Shown here one piece after another: positions 9,182 through 17,485 of a stretch of 64,000 nucleotides of DNA. Origin of the DNA: Alphaproteobacteria bacterium MarineAlpha12_Bin1. GTDB lineage: Bacteria > Pseudomonadota > Alphaproteobacteria > UBA6615. The translations under genes were made by a program, and so were the position numbers. The notes below the pieces were generated by a model that was not told where the DNA came from, did no database searches, and worked only from the letters and a program-made list of their open reading frames with translations. The stretch covers positions 1 to 64,000 of the forward strand of contig PTJY01000001.1 in NCBI GenBank assembly GCA_002937505.1, in the 5' to 3' direction. Position 1 is the first letter of the stretch, and every line of letters begins with the position of its first letter.

Positions 9182-9392
9182 AACACCTGAGCCCTAAAAA
9201 ACTTTTGAGTGACATCCCCAGCATTATAGCCAGAAGTAATAGGGCAAGAGAAAGACTTTTTGAAAAAATTAGATCAATCATAATCGGCATTTGGTTGTTT
9301 AAAACTTATTACCTTTTTTGAGTCTTACATTGAAAATATAGTTTAAGTTGTTAATCATAGTGTATTTTAAACCATAGTTGAAAGTAAGTAGA

Positions 9393-10328
9393 ATGAAAGT
9401 TCTGGTATTAGGGGCGGGAGCCATCGGTGGATATTTAGGTGGCAGACTTGCAGAAGCTGGGCAGGATATCACCTTTTTAGTACGTAGTACGAAGAAGAAA
9501 CAATTAGACGAGAGAGGTTTAAGAATTAATTCCGTTTTTGGAGATCTAAATAGCAGAGTTAATACTGTTACTGCAAAAAATGTATCAGCGAATAACGACT
9601 TGGTGATTTTAGCCTGTAAATCTTACCATTTAAAAGGAGCTCTAGAAACCGCGACTTTATCATTAAAATCAGATGGCGCAGTCCTTCCAATTCTAAATGG
9701 AATAGTGCATTTAGATGAGCTGAATTCGGCTTTTGGCCCTGAAAGGGTACTTGGCGGCACAATTAAGTTATCTGCAACTTGTTTACCCGATGGGACAATC
9801 GAACACCTCAACGATTGGCACTGGTTAAAATTTGGCGAGCAAAACGGAGAACTTAGCCCAAGAGCAAAAGCTATAGAAAAAGTTTTCAAAAGCACCATTG
9901 GTCTTAAGGCTTATGCCTCAGAAAATATTATTCACGAAATGTGGGAAAAGTTTGTTCATCTTGCTACTGCAGCAAGTATTACCTGCCTTATGCGTGCAAA
10001 TTCAGGACAAATAGCCTCATCAGTTGAAGGAGCATCTTTATTTCAGGAAATGCTCGAAACCTCCGCTTCAGTTGCAAGAGCGAAAGGTTATCCCCCTAGC
10101 CAAACTTTTTTGGATAATTATAGAAAACTTTTTGCCGATAAGACAGCTTCATATGCAACCTCCATGCTGCGAGATATTGAGGCCGGGAAATATATAGAGG
10201 GAGAAGAAATAATTGGAACGATGCTTAGGTATGCAAAAGACACAAATATTCAATCTACTCTTCTTACAGCCGCGTACGCACATATTAAGGCCTATGAAGC
10301 CCGCCATAAAAACGGAGGTAAGCTCTGA
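9393..10328 (+). CDS. Ketopantoate reductase family protein (PanE/ApbA), copy 1
   Basis: 311 residues with the PanE/ApbA Rossmann start MKVLVLGAGAIGGYLGGRLA, the segment VILACKSYHL, and a C-terminal domain with EMWEKFVHLATAASITCLMR and SMLRDIEAGKYIEGEEIIG, which carry the conserved lysine and Glu of the family. PanE reduces 2-dehydropantoate with NADPH, but many paralogues use other substrates. A close paralogue sits at 11229-12167. The start was placed at the ATG directly before the Rossmann motif rather than an upstream TTG. The methyltransferase gene begins 6 bases after its stop, so the two are very likely one operon. Confidence 0.87.
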   Translation: MKVLVLGAGAIGGYLGGRLAEAGQDITFLVRSTKKKQLDERGLRINSVFGDLNSRVNTVTAKNVSANNDLVILACKSYHLKGALETATLSLKSDGAVLPILNGIVHLDELNSAFGPERVLGGTIKLSATCLPDGTIEHLNDWHWLKFGEQNGELSPRAKAIEKVFKSTIGLKAYASENIIHEMWEKFVHLATAASITCLMRANSGQIASSVEGASLFQEMLETSASVARAKGYPPSQTFLDNYRKLFADKTASYATSMLRDIEAGKYIEGEEIIGTMLRYAKDTNIQSTLLTAAYAHIKAYEARHKNGGKL

Positions 10329-10334
10329 TCTGAA

Positions 10335-11150
10335 ATGACTAATAAGATAGTTGATCATTACGAAAAGCCAGGTATGGGGAAAGCTATATTAAATGCCCTC
10401 ATAATGCAGGGAATTGATATCAAAAAACTAAAGCCAGAAAACTTATATTCATTAGATCAATTTCACACCAGAGGTATTGTAGGAACAAAAGATCAAGCAA
10501 GCCTTACAGAACCTAATGAGACAATGCATATATTAGATATTGGTTGCGGAATTGGAGGATCTGCACGATACCTGGCGTGGACCTATGGATGCCGCGTAAC
10601 AGGAATTGATATAACGAAATCATTTATCGAAACGGCAAAGTTACTTACGAAAAAATGTTCCCTTGATCATGTAATTGACTTTAAAAAAGGTGACGCAACT
10701 GATTTGCCCTTCGATAATGACAAATTTGACATGGTTTGGTGTCAAAATGTCAGCATGAACATTGAGAGAAAAGACCTTTTTTATAAAGAGGTTGCAAGGG
10801 CCCTTAAACCTAATGGTCGTTTTTCATCAAGTGAATATGCCCTAGGCCGCGGTGGATCACCATATTATCCTCTACCCTGGGCAAGAGGAACACAAGAAAG
10901 TTTTTTAATTTCACAAGAAGAAATGCGCTTATACACTGAAGGCAGCGGATTAGAGATTATTGACTGGATCGATAAAAGCAAACAAATTCTAGCTGTAGCG
11001 CCTAGAGCATTGAAAATTTTGGAAGATGACGACGCTGGGTTACAACTGGTAGCGGGTGAAGATATTGCAACTCGCGTGTCCAACTCAACAAAAAGTATGC
11101 TTCATGGCCATATTGAAAATATAATGATGGTTGCTAAAAAACCACTATAA
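10335..11150 (+). CDS. Class I SAM-dependent methyltransferase
   Basis: 271 residues with motif I LDIGCGIGGSARYLA (about residues 69-83), an acidic end of strand 2 at VTGIDIT, motif DATDLPFDNDKFDMVWCQ and a post-motif region ALKPNGRF. The profile is that of small-molecule methyltransferases (UbiE/sarcosine-dimethylglycine type). The acceptor is unknown. Its tight spacing behind the ketopantoate-reductase-like gene suggests a shared pathway. It ends convergently with the second PanE-like gene. Confidence 0.85.
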   Translation: MTNKIVDHYEKPGMGKAILNALIMQGIDIKKLKPENLYSLDQFHTRGIVGTKDQASLTEPNETMHILDIGCGIGGSARYLAWTYGCRVTGIDITKSFIETAKLLTKKCSLDHVIDFKKGDATDLPFDNDKFDMVWCQNVSMNIERKDLFYKEVARALKPNGRFSSSEYALGRGGSPYYPLPWARGTQESFLISQEEMRLYTEGSGLEIIDWIDKSKQILAVAPRALKILEDDDAGLQLVAGEDIATRVSNSTKSMLHGHIENIMMVAKKPL

Positions 11151-11228
11151 CGTCTGACCTGGCCGAAGTGTGTAATTTTAATTATTTAAAGAGATAGCCT
11201 AACCTCGACTGAAATATTATATAAACTT

Positions 11229-12167
11229 TTAGCAATCACTATTAAGGTCTATAATTTTTGCTTCATAGGCTTCTATTGCCACTAAAGCGGATTTAATAAT
11301 TGGTATATTTATGCCCTCTGACTCAGCTCGCTTGACTAAATCTCCAATAACATGCTGACCTTCGGTTTTTTTACCAGCCTCAAGGTCTCTCAGCATAGAA
11401 GTCGCGAATTGTGAATCAGGGGTATCAAATATTTTATGGTAAAAATCAAATGTTTCTTTACTCATATGAAAACCGTTTGCTTCACATACTGCTGCTCCTT
11501 CATTCAGAACGGCTTCTAAAAAAAACCGACCATGAGAGCTACGCATGATGTCACCCACAACCGACCTAGTTAGGACATTAGCGCTCGACAAAGCACCCTG
11601 TCCGGCACATTTGTTCCACATTATTTGCATAATGTTAACTGTGTGTTCGAAATCAAATTTTACTGATCTATCTAGTTGGGATATTCTTTCAACCCGCTCA
11701 GTTTTTATGCCGTCAATTTCCCCAAAAGGTATACGGTGAAAATCTCCAAAATGTTTTATCACGCCGGTATCTTGATCAAATTTGGCACCGACATAACAAA
11801 CACCCCCCAATACTTTTTCTTTCCCGAAACGTTTTTCTAATACTTCTATCTGAGCTAAGCCATTCATTAATGGAATAATCAAAGTATTTGACCCAACGGC
11901 TTTCTTAATAGAATCCATAGAACTTTCAAGGTCATAAGCTTTACAGGACAAAAATATAAGATCATAGGACTCAGAAATATCTTGGGGTTCTAGGGCTTTA
12001 ACGTGTCTGTTAATGTCTCCGAAAACACTTTCAATAATAAGCCCCTTATCGTTTAACTGAAACTTTCGCTTGGGCCTTACCAAAAAGGTAACATCCAATT
12101 CTGCCTCGGCCATACGTCCACCAAAATACCCACCGACACTTCCAGCGCCTAAAATTAATATTTTCAT
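11229..12167 (-). CDS. Ketopantoate reductase family protein (PanE/ApbA), copy 2
   Basis: 312 residues, clearly homologous to the 9393-10328 product: same start pattern (MKILILGAGSVGGYFGGRMA), same VFGDINRHVKALEPQDISE region, same C-terminal SMLRDLEAGKKTEGQHVIG. NADPH-binding Rossmann domain first, then the helical dimerisation/catalytic domain with MWNKCAGQGALSSANVLTR. The substrate is not evident. It runs opposite to copy 1, so this is not a simple tandem duplication. Shares a divergent upstream region, with an inverted repeat, with the SDR gene at 12447. Confidence 0.87.
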   Translation of the reverse strand: MKILILGAGSVGGYFGGRMAEAELDVTFLVRPKRKFQLNDKGLIIESVFGDINRHVKALEPQDISESYDLIFLSCKAYDLESSMDSIKKAVGSNTLIIPLMNGLAQIEVLEKRFGKEKVLGGVCYVGAKFDQDTGVIKHFGDFHRIPFGEIDGIKTERVERISQLDRSVKFDFEHTVNIMQIMWNKCAGQGALSSANVLTRSVVGDIMRSSHGRFFLEAVLNEGAAVCEANGFHMSKETFDFYHKIFDTPDSQFATSMLRDLEAGKKTEGQHVIGDLVKRAESEGINIPIIKSALVAIEAYEAKIIDLNSDC

Positions 12168-12250
12168 ATATTACACAGCCTTATTCGGACCTCAAATCAA
12201 CGACATATTACATAATCGTCAACATAATCAGTAAATAACACGTAGACATA

Positions 12251-12287
12251 GTGACACATCAATAGGTGAGACAAAAAAATGTGTCAC
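12251..12287. promoter_or_regulatory. 9-base perfect inverted repeat in a divergent promoter region
   Basis: GTGACACAT (12251-12259) and ATGTGTCAC (12279-12287) are exact complements separated by 19 bases, lying between the divergent panE-like and SDR genes. The position and symmetry suit an operator for a dimeric regulator controlling both genes. A further ACACCTGTGT lies near 12391. No T-run follows, so it is less likely to be a terminator. Confidence 0.45.
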
Positions 12288-12446
12288 CAAAAAAGTGTAA
12301 AAATCATAATAAAATTAAGACCGTTTTATGAAAATTTAATTAAAATATTGAGAAAGCTGATTTACAAAAAAATGTTTGCTAATGTTAAGAACACCTGTGT
12401 CGAATCAAAATATGGAATGAATTAGAAATATTTGGGAGATATAAAC

Positions 12447-13214
12447 ATGATTGGTAGCAGTTCGAAAGAACTTACCCGTCGCGCGCTCATAACAGGAGCA
12501 GCGACCGGATTGGGAAGAGAAATTGCTCTAACACTGGCTCGAGATGGGTACGATGTCGGGCTCGCCGATCGGGATAAGCCCTCACTTGATAAGCTCATGA
12601 ACCACCCTGATCTAGAGAACGTAAATACAATCCCTGTATCAATAGAGCTTTTGTCCGAAGAAAGCATAAATGAAGGATTTAGTGATGTTATAAATGGACT
12701 TGGAGGCCTGGATGTCCTGGTTAACAATGCAGCTAAACCTTTGATTAAACAGGCAATAGATGTCACCTGGGACGAATGGGATGACGTTTTGAACATTAAC
12801 CTAAAGGGTTCATTTTTCTTAGCCTGCCTTCTTGCTGACCACTGCATTCAAAATAATAAACCCGGCTCAATAGTAAACATTTCTTCAACCCATGGTCTTA
12901 CCGGGATTTCAGGAAGAACAATCTATGGAATATCAAAAGGTGGCATGAATCAAATGACACGCATGCTAGCAATTGAGTGGGCTCAAACTGGAGTTCGTGT
13001 AAACACCGTGGCTCCATCAACAATTCTAACTGAATCTCGAAAAGAGATGCTAAAGGACCCTGAGGTCCGTCAAAGGATGTTAAACAGAATACCGACTGGA
13101 GAATTTCCAGAACCAAGCGAAGTTGCAGCTGCTGTAAAATATCTCGCCAGCAAAGAAGCAAAGTCTGTTACGGGCCATATTCTAGTTGTTGATGGAGGTC
13201 TCACGGCCGCATAA
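12447..13214 (+). CDS. Short-chain dehydrogenase/reductase (SDR)
   Basis: 255 residues with the classical SDR layout: cofactor motif TGAATGLGRE (about residues 15-24), NNAAKP, catalytic NISSTHG Ser, then the YGISKGG Tyr/Lys pair, and a C-terminal SVTGHILVVDGGLTAA. This is the FabG-like subgroup that oxidises or reduces secondary alcohols/ketones with NAD(P). The start is the ATG after TTGGGAGAT; a TTG 15 bases earlier overlaps the ribosome-binding site. Lies just before the ABC importer operon, but with 183 bases between, so co-transcription is uncertain. Confidence 0.88.
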   Translation: MIGSSSKELTRRALITGAATGLGREIALTLARDGYDVGLADRDKPSLDKLMNHPDLENVNTIPVSIELLSEESINEGFSDVINGLGGLDVLVNNAAKPLIKQAIDVTWDEWDDVLNINLKGSFFLACLLADHCIQNNKPGSIVNISSTHGLTGISGRTIYGISKGGMNQMTRMLAIEWAQTGVRVNTVAPSTILTESRKEMLKDPEVRQRMLNRIPTGEFPEPSEVAAAVKYLASKEAKSVTGHILVVDGGLTAA

Positions 13215-13397
13215 CCTACTAAAAAAACTACATTTTTTTTCTACATAGATAAATTTAGGTTTGACAATAGGTCCCTTATGCTTGAAATTCTCAATATAAA
13301 CGAAACGCACCAAATAATACGGGCAATAATATGCTCGGAACACAATGACGGGGCTAGCTCTTAAGTGCGGGGGCAGCGCCAAAAACGGGAGGAACAT

Positions 13398-14507
13398 ATG
13401 AAACTCACGAAAAGTGCCGCCATATTTGCAGCATCAGCTGTTGCCTTACTGGGAGCAACTACAATGGCAAACGCTGGCGGTCTAAATGACGTAGAAAAAA
13501 GACTGGCGCCACTAGCCGCAAAGGAAGGGTCAGTTAGAATTATTCATCCTTTATTCAGTGACCGTACCGCTAGACGTGTTACTAAAGCATTTAAAAAACG
13601 TTATAATCTGCCTGATAGCTTTGAGTTCAATAGCTTACGTAAAGGAACTGGTTCTACAGTTGCTCAAACCAGACAAGAAATCAAAGCGGGTAAATTCACC
13701 ATTGACGTAATCGCAGTGAGTGCGCCAGGTTTCTTTAAAGCTGCTGAAGATATCGGAGCTTTTCATAAGCTCGATAGTGGATATTGGAAAGACAGCGTAG
13801 AAATGGTTAATGGAGCGGGCCAGTATTCTTCTTATCCGTATGTTGTAACTGCATTTGCATACACTTTTGCTCCAGTATGGAACACTGGATGTCCGGGAAT
13901 GTCGAATGTCAATATTACGTCCTACAAGGATGTTCTAGATCCTGCTATGAAGGGCAAAACCATCTCCTCTGACATCACAAAGAGTTTTACTTATACAAAC
14001 ACAGTTATAGCTCTTGGTGAGGCTGGCGCAGTAGACTTCAACAAGTTTTGGCCTGCTTTGAAGAAAACCGAGCCTATTGTTGAGTTTAGAACCGAGCCTA
14101 AAATGCAAATGGTTATTTCATGTCAGCGACCTCTGGACCCATGGAATGTGTCAGGCCGCGTCTACCAGAATGTCTTGAAAGACCCAAGTCTTAAATCAAA
14201 AATTAAGATTGGTTCGTATAAAGAAGGACAGGTTCTGCTAGGGAACCAAGTAGCCGTTCTCAAAGGCGCACCCAATCCAAATGCTGGTAAACTTTTAGTT
14301 GAGTTTTTACTAAGCAAAGAGGGTGCAGACCTGATTGTGGAAGGTGAAGCAGTTTATTCCTTTATTAAAGGCTACACACCTCCTGAGGCAGCCCGTCCAT
14401 ATTTGGCAGACCTCAGCAAACTGAAGCTGATCGGAATGAAAGATTGGGTAGGAGCTCAAAAGAAGTTTAAGAGCACCCGAAATCTTTGGATCAAAAACTT
14501 TAAGTAA
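13398..14507 (+). CDS. ABC transporter substrate-binding protein (iron/polyamine-type importer)
   Basis: 369 residues, exported: Sec signal peptide MKLTKSAAIFAASAVALLGA with probable cleavage after TTMANA. The rest is a type 2 periplasmic-binding fold of the class used by Fe(3+)/putrescine-type importers (VRIIHPLFSDRTARRVTKAF, DVIAVSAPGFFKAAEDIGAF, LLVEFLLSKEGADLIVEGEA). It binds solute outside the inner membrane and hands it to the permease encoded next. GGGAGGAAC is an excellent ribosome-binding site. Base composition is visibly less AT-rich than the neighbours, as expected for a highly expressed gene. The ligand cannot be told from sequence; ferric iron is only one option. Confidence 0.9.
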   Translation: MKLTKSAAIFAASAVALLGATTMANAGGLNDVEKRLAPLAAKEGSVRIIHPLFSDRTARRVTKAFKKRYNLPDSFEFNSLRKGTGSTVAQTRQEIKAGKFTIDVIAVSAPGFFKAAEDIGAFHKLDSGYWKDSVEMVNGAGQYSSYPYVVTAFAYTFAPVWNTGCPGMSNVNITSYKDVLDPAMKGKTISSDITKSFTYTNTVIALGEAGAVDFNKFWPALKKTEPIVEFRTEPKMQMVISCQRPLDPWNVSGRVYQNVLKDPSLKSKIKIGSYKEGQVLLGNQVAVLKGAPNPNAGKLLVEFLLSKEGADLIVEGEAVYSFIKGYTPPEAARPYLADLSKLKLIGMKDWVGAQKKFKSTRNLWIKNFK

Positions 14508-14521
14508 TTTCACTTACTTTT

Positions 14522-14558
14522 CTGGCCGGACTCTCATTAATTTGAGAGTTCCGGCTAG
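14522..14558 (+). terminator. Strong intercistronic hairpin after the binding-protein gene
   Basis: A 15-base-pair stem with one bulged base: CTGGCCGGACTCTCA pairs with TGAGAGTTCCGGCTAG around a 6-base loop. It begins 15 bases after the stop codon and lies before the permease gene. No long T-run follows, so it is more likely a partial terminator or an mRNA-stabilising structure that keeps the binding protein in excess over the permease and ATPases. Confidence 0.75.
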
Positions 14559-14606
14559 AATATTTGTACTAACAGTGCCTGTACGGGCCATATAATAATG
14601 TGACAA

Positions 14607-16358
14607 ATGACCTCAGAAACTCACAATATAGACCCTCAACGTTCTCGTATGTCCAATCGATTTAGGGCACTGTGGACACAAGAAAATGTGATCACAATTA
14701 TAGTTAGCCTAATCGTGGCTATAGCAGTTGTTTTACCTTTGATAACTCTAGTTGTAAGCAGCTTTCTAGTACTAGATGATCTGGGCTTTTCGACTGAATG
14801 GTCTTTTGGTAATTACGTTACCATTGTCACTGACCCTGTGATACCCAAGGCTTTTTTAAACACCTTAATGATTTGTTCAGGTTGTACAGTACTGGCTACT
14901 TTTCTGGGAGTTTCCTTGGCATGGACTAACGCCCGCACGAACTGCCCCGGCCGAACATGGCTAGAACCATTTAATCTAATACCTTTTTTTCTTAGCCCGT
15001 TTATAGGAGCCATTGCCTGGCACAATATGGGGGAACCAAAAACTGGCCTAATTAATAATCTTGTTAGAAACCTATTTGGCGTTGAAGGCCATTTAATAAA
15101 TATTGATAATATCTGGGGAGTAATATGGGTTACAGGTATCTTTTTTGCTCCACTGGTTTACCTTTTTGTTGTGGGGTCCCTAAGAAGAATGGACCCTTCA
15201 CTAGAAGACAGCGCTAGGACGACTGGGGCTGGATTGTTGCGAACAACCATGACAGTTACATTACCATTAGTCATGCCGGGCATTCTGTCTGGTGCGATAA
15301 TTGTTTTTGTTACCAGCGCCGGCGAGTTTGGAGTCCCATTTAAGCTAAGTGCTCCATATGGATGGGAAACACTAACTACTCAAATATTTACAAAAGCAGT
15401 GGGCGATGATGCCAATCATTACCTTGGAGCAACAATGGCTATGGCTCTGGGTGCAATAACCGTATTCCTAATTTGGATTCAGCGTCGCTATATAGCCCCA
15501 CGCTCGTTTGAAACAGTTACTGGAAAAGGCTTTAGGCCTAACGTATTGGATCTGGGTAATTGGAAATGGGTTGCCTTTGGTTATAACATCTTATTCATTT
15601 TGGTAGCTGTTATCTTGCCTATCATTAGCTTGCTTATTGTTAGCTTACATCCAGTATGGCAAGGCACTATCATGCTTGATAAAATTACAGGCATAAACTA
15701 TGTGAAAACCTTATTTTTCTGGAGAGAAGAAGCGATAGACGCAGCAACGAACGGAATATTTAATAGCCTTTTCCTAGCTTTTGTTGGAGCCTCAATTGCT
15801 ATGGTTCTGGCATTAGTTGTTAGCTATATGATACACAGAACTAAAGGTTTTGGCTCATGGTTACTAGATTTTCTATGTGTCGTACCAATAGGCTTTCCAG
15901 GAATCGTCCTAGCCATGGGGGTACTCGTTACATACATTCAAACGCCTATATACGCTACTCTTTGGATATTATTATTGGGATATATAACCCGGTTTTTTCC
16001 CTACGGACAGCGGAATATAGCCTCTATTCTCCTATCAATATCAGAAGAATTAGACCAAAGTTCTCGAATGGCGGGAGCCACCTGGGTTACAACCATGAGA
16101 AGGATAACTATACCACTATTGAAGCCGGGTATTTTTGCTGGATGGATATTATTATTTGTAATTTTCATAAGGGAACTTTCAATATCTATCATGCTTTACA
16201 CGGACGGTACTGAAACTCTGGCGGTCGGTGTGTATTATTTGACAAACTACGAAAATGAACCGCTAACCGCTGCCTTGTCCTTAGCGCAAACTCTACTATG
16301 TTTGATTTGTATGATTGCATTCCGACGCCTCGCAGGAAAAGAAGCGCTGTCGGCTTAA
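14607..16358 (+). CDS. ABC transporter permease, two fused permease domains (FbpB/AfuB type)
   Basis: 583 residues with about twelve membrane segments, i.e. two binding-protein-dependent permease domains in one chain, as in FbpB-type iron importers. Each half has an EAA loop: EDSARTTGAGLLRTTMTVTL (about residue 200) and DQSSRMAGATWVTTMRRITI (about 485), which contact the ATPases. It forms the inner-membrane channel. The start ATG lies 49 bases beyond the intercistronic hairpin. The first ATPase gene starts 18 bases after its stop. Two different loops facing two different ATPases fits a hetero-ATPase importer. Confidence 0.92.
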   Translation: MTSETHNIDPQRSRMSNRFRALWTQENVITIIVSLIVAIAVVLPLITLVVSSFLVLDDLGFSTEWSFGNYVTIVTDPVIPKAFLNTLMICSGCTVLATFLGVSLAWTNARTNCPGRTWLEPFNLIPFFLSPFIGAIAWHNMGEPKTGLINNLVRNLFGVEGHLINIDNIWGVIWVTGIFFAPLVYLFVVGSLRRMDPSLEDSARTTGAGLLRTTMTVTLPLVMPGILSGAIIVFVTSAGEFGVPFKLSAPYGWETLTTQIFTKAVGDDANHYLGATMAMALGAITVFLIWIQRRYIAPRSFETVTGKGFRPNVLDLGNWKWVAFGYNILFILVAVILPIISLLIVSLHPVWQGTIMLDKITGINYVKTLFFWREEAIDAATNGIFNSLFLAFVGASIAMVLALVVSYMIHRTKGFGSWLLDFLCVVPIGFPGIVLAMGVLVTYIQTPIYATLWILLLGYITRFFPYGQRNIASILLSISEELDQSSRMAGATWVTTMRRITIPLLKPGIFAGWILLFVIFIRELSISIMLYTDGTETLAVGVYYLTNYENEPLTAALSLAQTLLCLICMIAFRRLAGKEALSA

Positions 16359-16375
16359 CTAGGAAGAATAAAATA

Positions 16376-17485
16376 ATGACTAGTGAAGATATTTCTTCAA
16401 AGTACCTCCAGGTTAGAAACCTAGTAAAATATTTTGGCGACGATAAAGCCGTGGACAATATATCATTTGGAATTGATGAAGGTGCATTTTTAACCCTTCT
16501 CGGTCCATCTGGATGCGGAAAGACCACAACCCTAATGAGTATTGCTGGATTGCATACAATCAATTCGGGGGCTATCGAAGTTGGGGGTTTAACATATACA
16601 GAACCGTCATCAAGTATTTTTCTGCCTCCAGAAAAGAGAGATATCGGCATGGTGTTTCAAAGCTATGCTATTTGGCCCCATATGACTGTCACACAAAATG
16701 TCGCGTACCCTTTAGAAATTCGTAAAATTAATAAATCAGAAATAGATGATAGAGTTGCAGAAACATTGTCTCTTGTAGACCTCACAGATATGGCCGAAAA
16801 GAACGCAACTCAGTTGTCGGGCGGCCAGCAACAGCGCGCTTCACTGGCAAGGGCTATTGTTTCAAACCCGAGACTATTACTTTTTGATGAACCGTTATCA
16901 AACCTTGATCTCAAATTAAGAGAAGCGATGCGTGTAGAACTTAAGCGCATTCAAAATGAAGTTGGTATAACCTCCATCTATGTGACGCATGATCAATCGG
17001 AAGCGCTAGTTATGAGCGACGAAATAATAGTTATGTCAAAAGGTAATATTGAACAAAGTGGTGAGCCAGTTGAAATATATAGCAAACCCCACAATAAATA
17101 CGTAAGTAATTTTATTGGGGTGGCCAACCTACTGGATGCTAACGTTGAAAAAGTATCAGAAGACGGATCGGGAGAGGTCTTCGTACAATATGGAGAAATG
17201 ACAGCCAGGCTGCCTTGTATAGTTGGTAGAGGAGTTCAGCAAGGCGACAAAGCAACCTTATCGGTCCGCCCTGAAAATGTTCACGTGTCTCGGGAAAAAA
17301 CATCCGATTCTAGCATTGAAGGAAAAGTAGAAAATGTAATTTTCCTGGGGAACCATGTGGATTGCCGGGTTAATTGGGGGGAATATGAATGGAAAGTTAT
17401 TGCCCACCCTCGAGATCGTTTAAAAGAGGGTGAAAAGATTTTTCTCCGTTTTGATTCTGATCATACATTGGCGGTACAACAATGA
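16376..17485 (+). CDS. ABC transporter ATP-binding protein, first of two
   Basis: 369 residues of the PotA/FbpC class. Walker A is GPSGCGKTTT (about residues 43-52), Q-loop region GMVFQSYAIWPHMTV, signature LSGGQQQRASLARAI, Walker B LLLFDEPLSNLD, and the H-loop YVTHDQSEAL. A C-terminal TOBE/OB regulatory domain (about 250-369) follows. It energises the permease of the same operon. The ATG after AGGAAGAATAAAATA was chosen over a longer frame that overlaps the permease gene. Its stop overlaps the next ATPase start (ATGA), showing translational coupling. Confidence 0.93.
   Translation: MTSEDISSKYLQVRNLVKYFGDDKAVDNISFGIDEGAFLTLLGPSGCGKTTTLMSIAGLHTINSGAIEVGGLTYTEPSSSIFLPPEKRDIGMVFQSYAIWPHMTVTQNVAYPLEIRKINKSEIDDRVAETLSLVDLTDMAEKNATQLSGGQQQRASLARAIVSNPRLLLFDEPLSNLDLKLREAMRVELKRIQNEVGITSIYVTHDQSEALVMSDEIIVMSKGNIEQSGEPVEIYSKPHNKYVSNFIGVANLLDANVEKVSEDGSGEVFVQYGEMTARLPCIVGRGVQQGDKATLSVRPENVHVSREKTSDSSIEGKVENVIFLGNHVDCRVNWGEYEWKVIAHPRDRLKEGEKIFLRFDSDHTLAVQQ

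Noticed and set aside
13261-13290. TTGACA in front of the ABC binding-protein gene
   Set aside because: It matches a -35 box, but the segment 17 bases downstream (GAAATT) is a poor -10, and TATAAA lies too far away. Not listed as a promoter.
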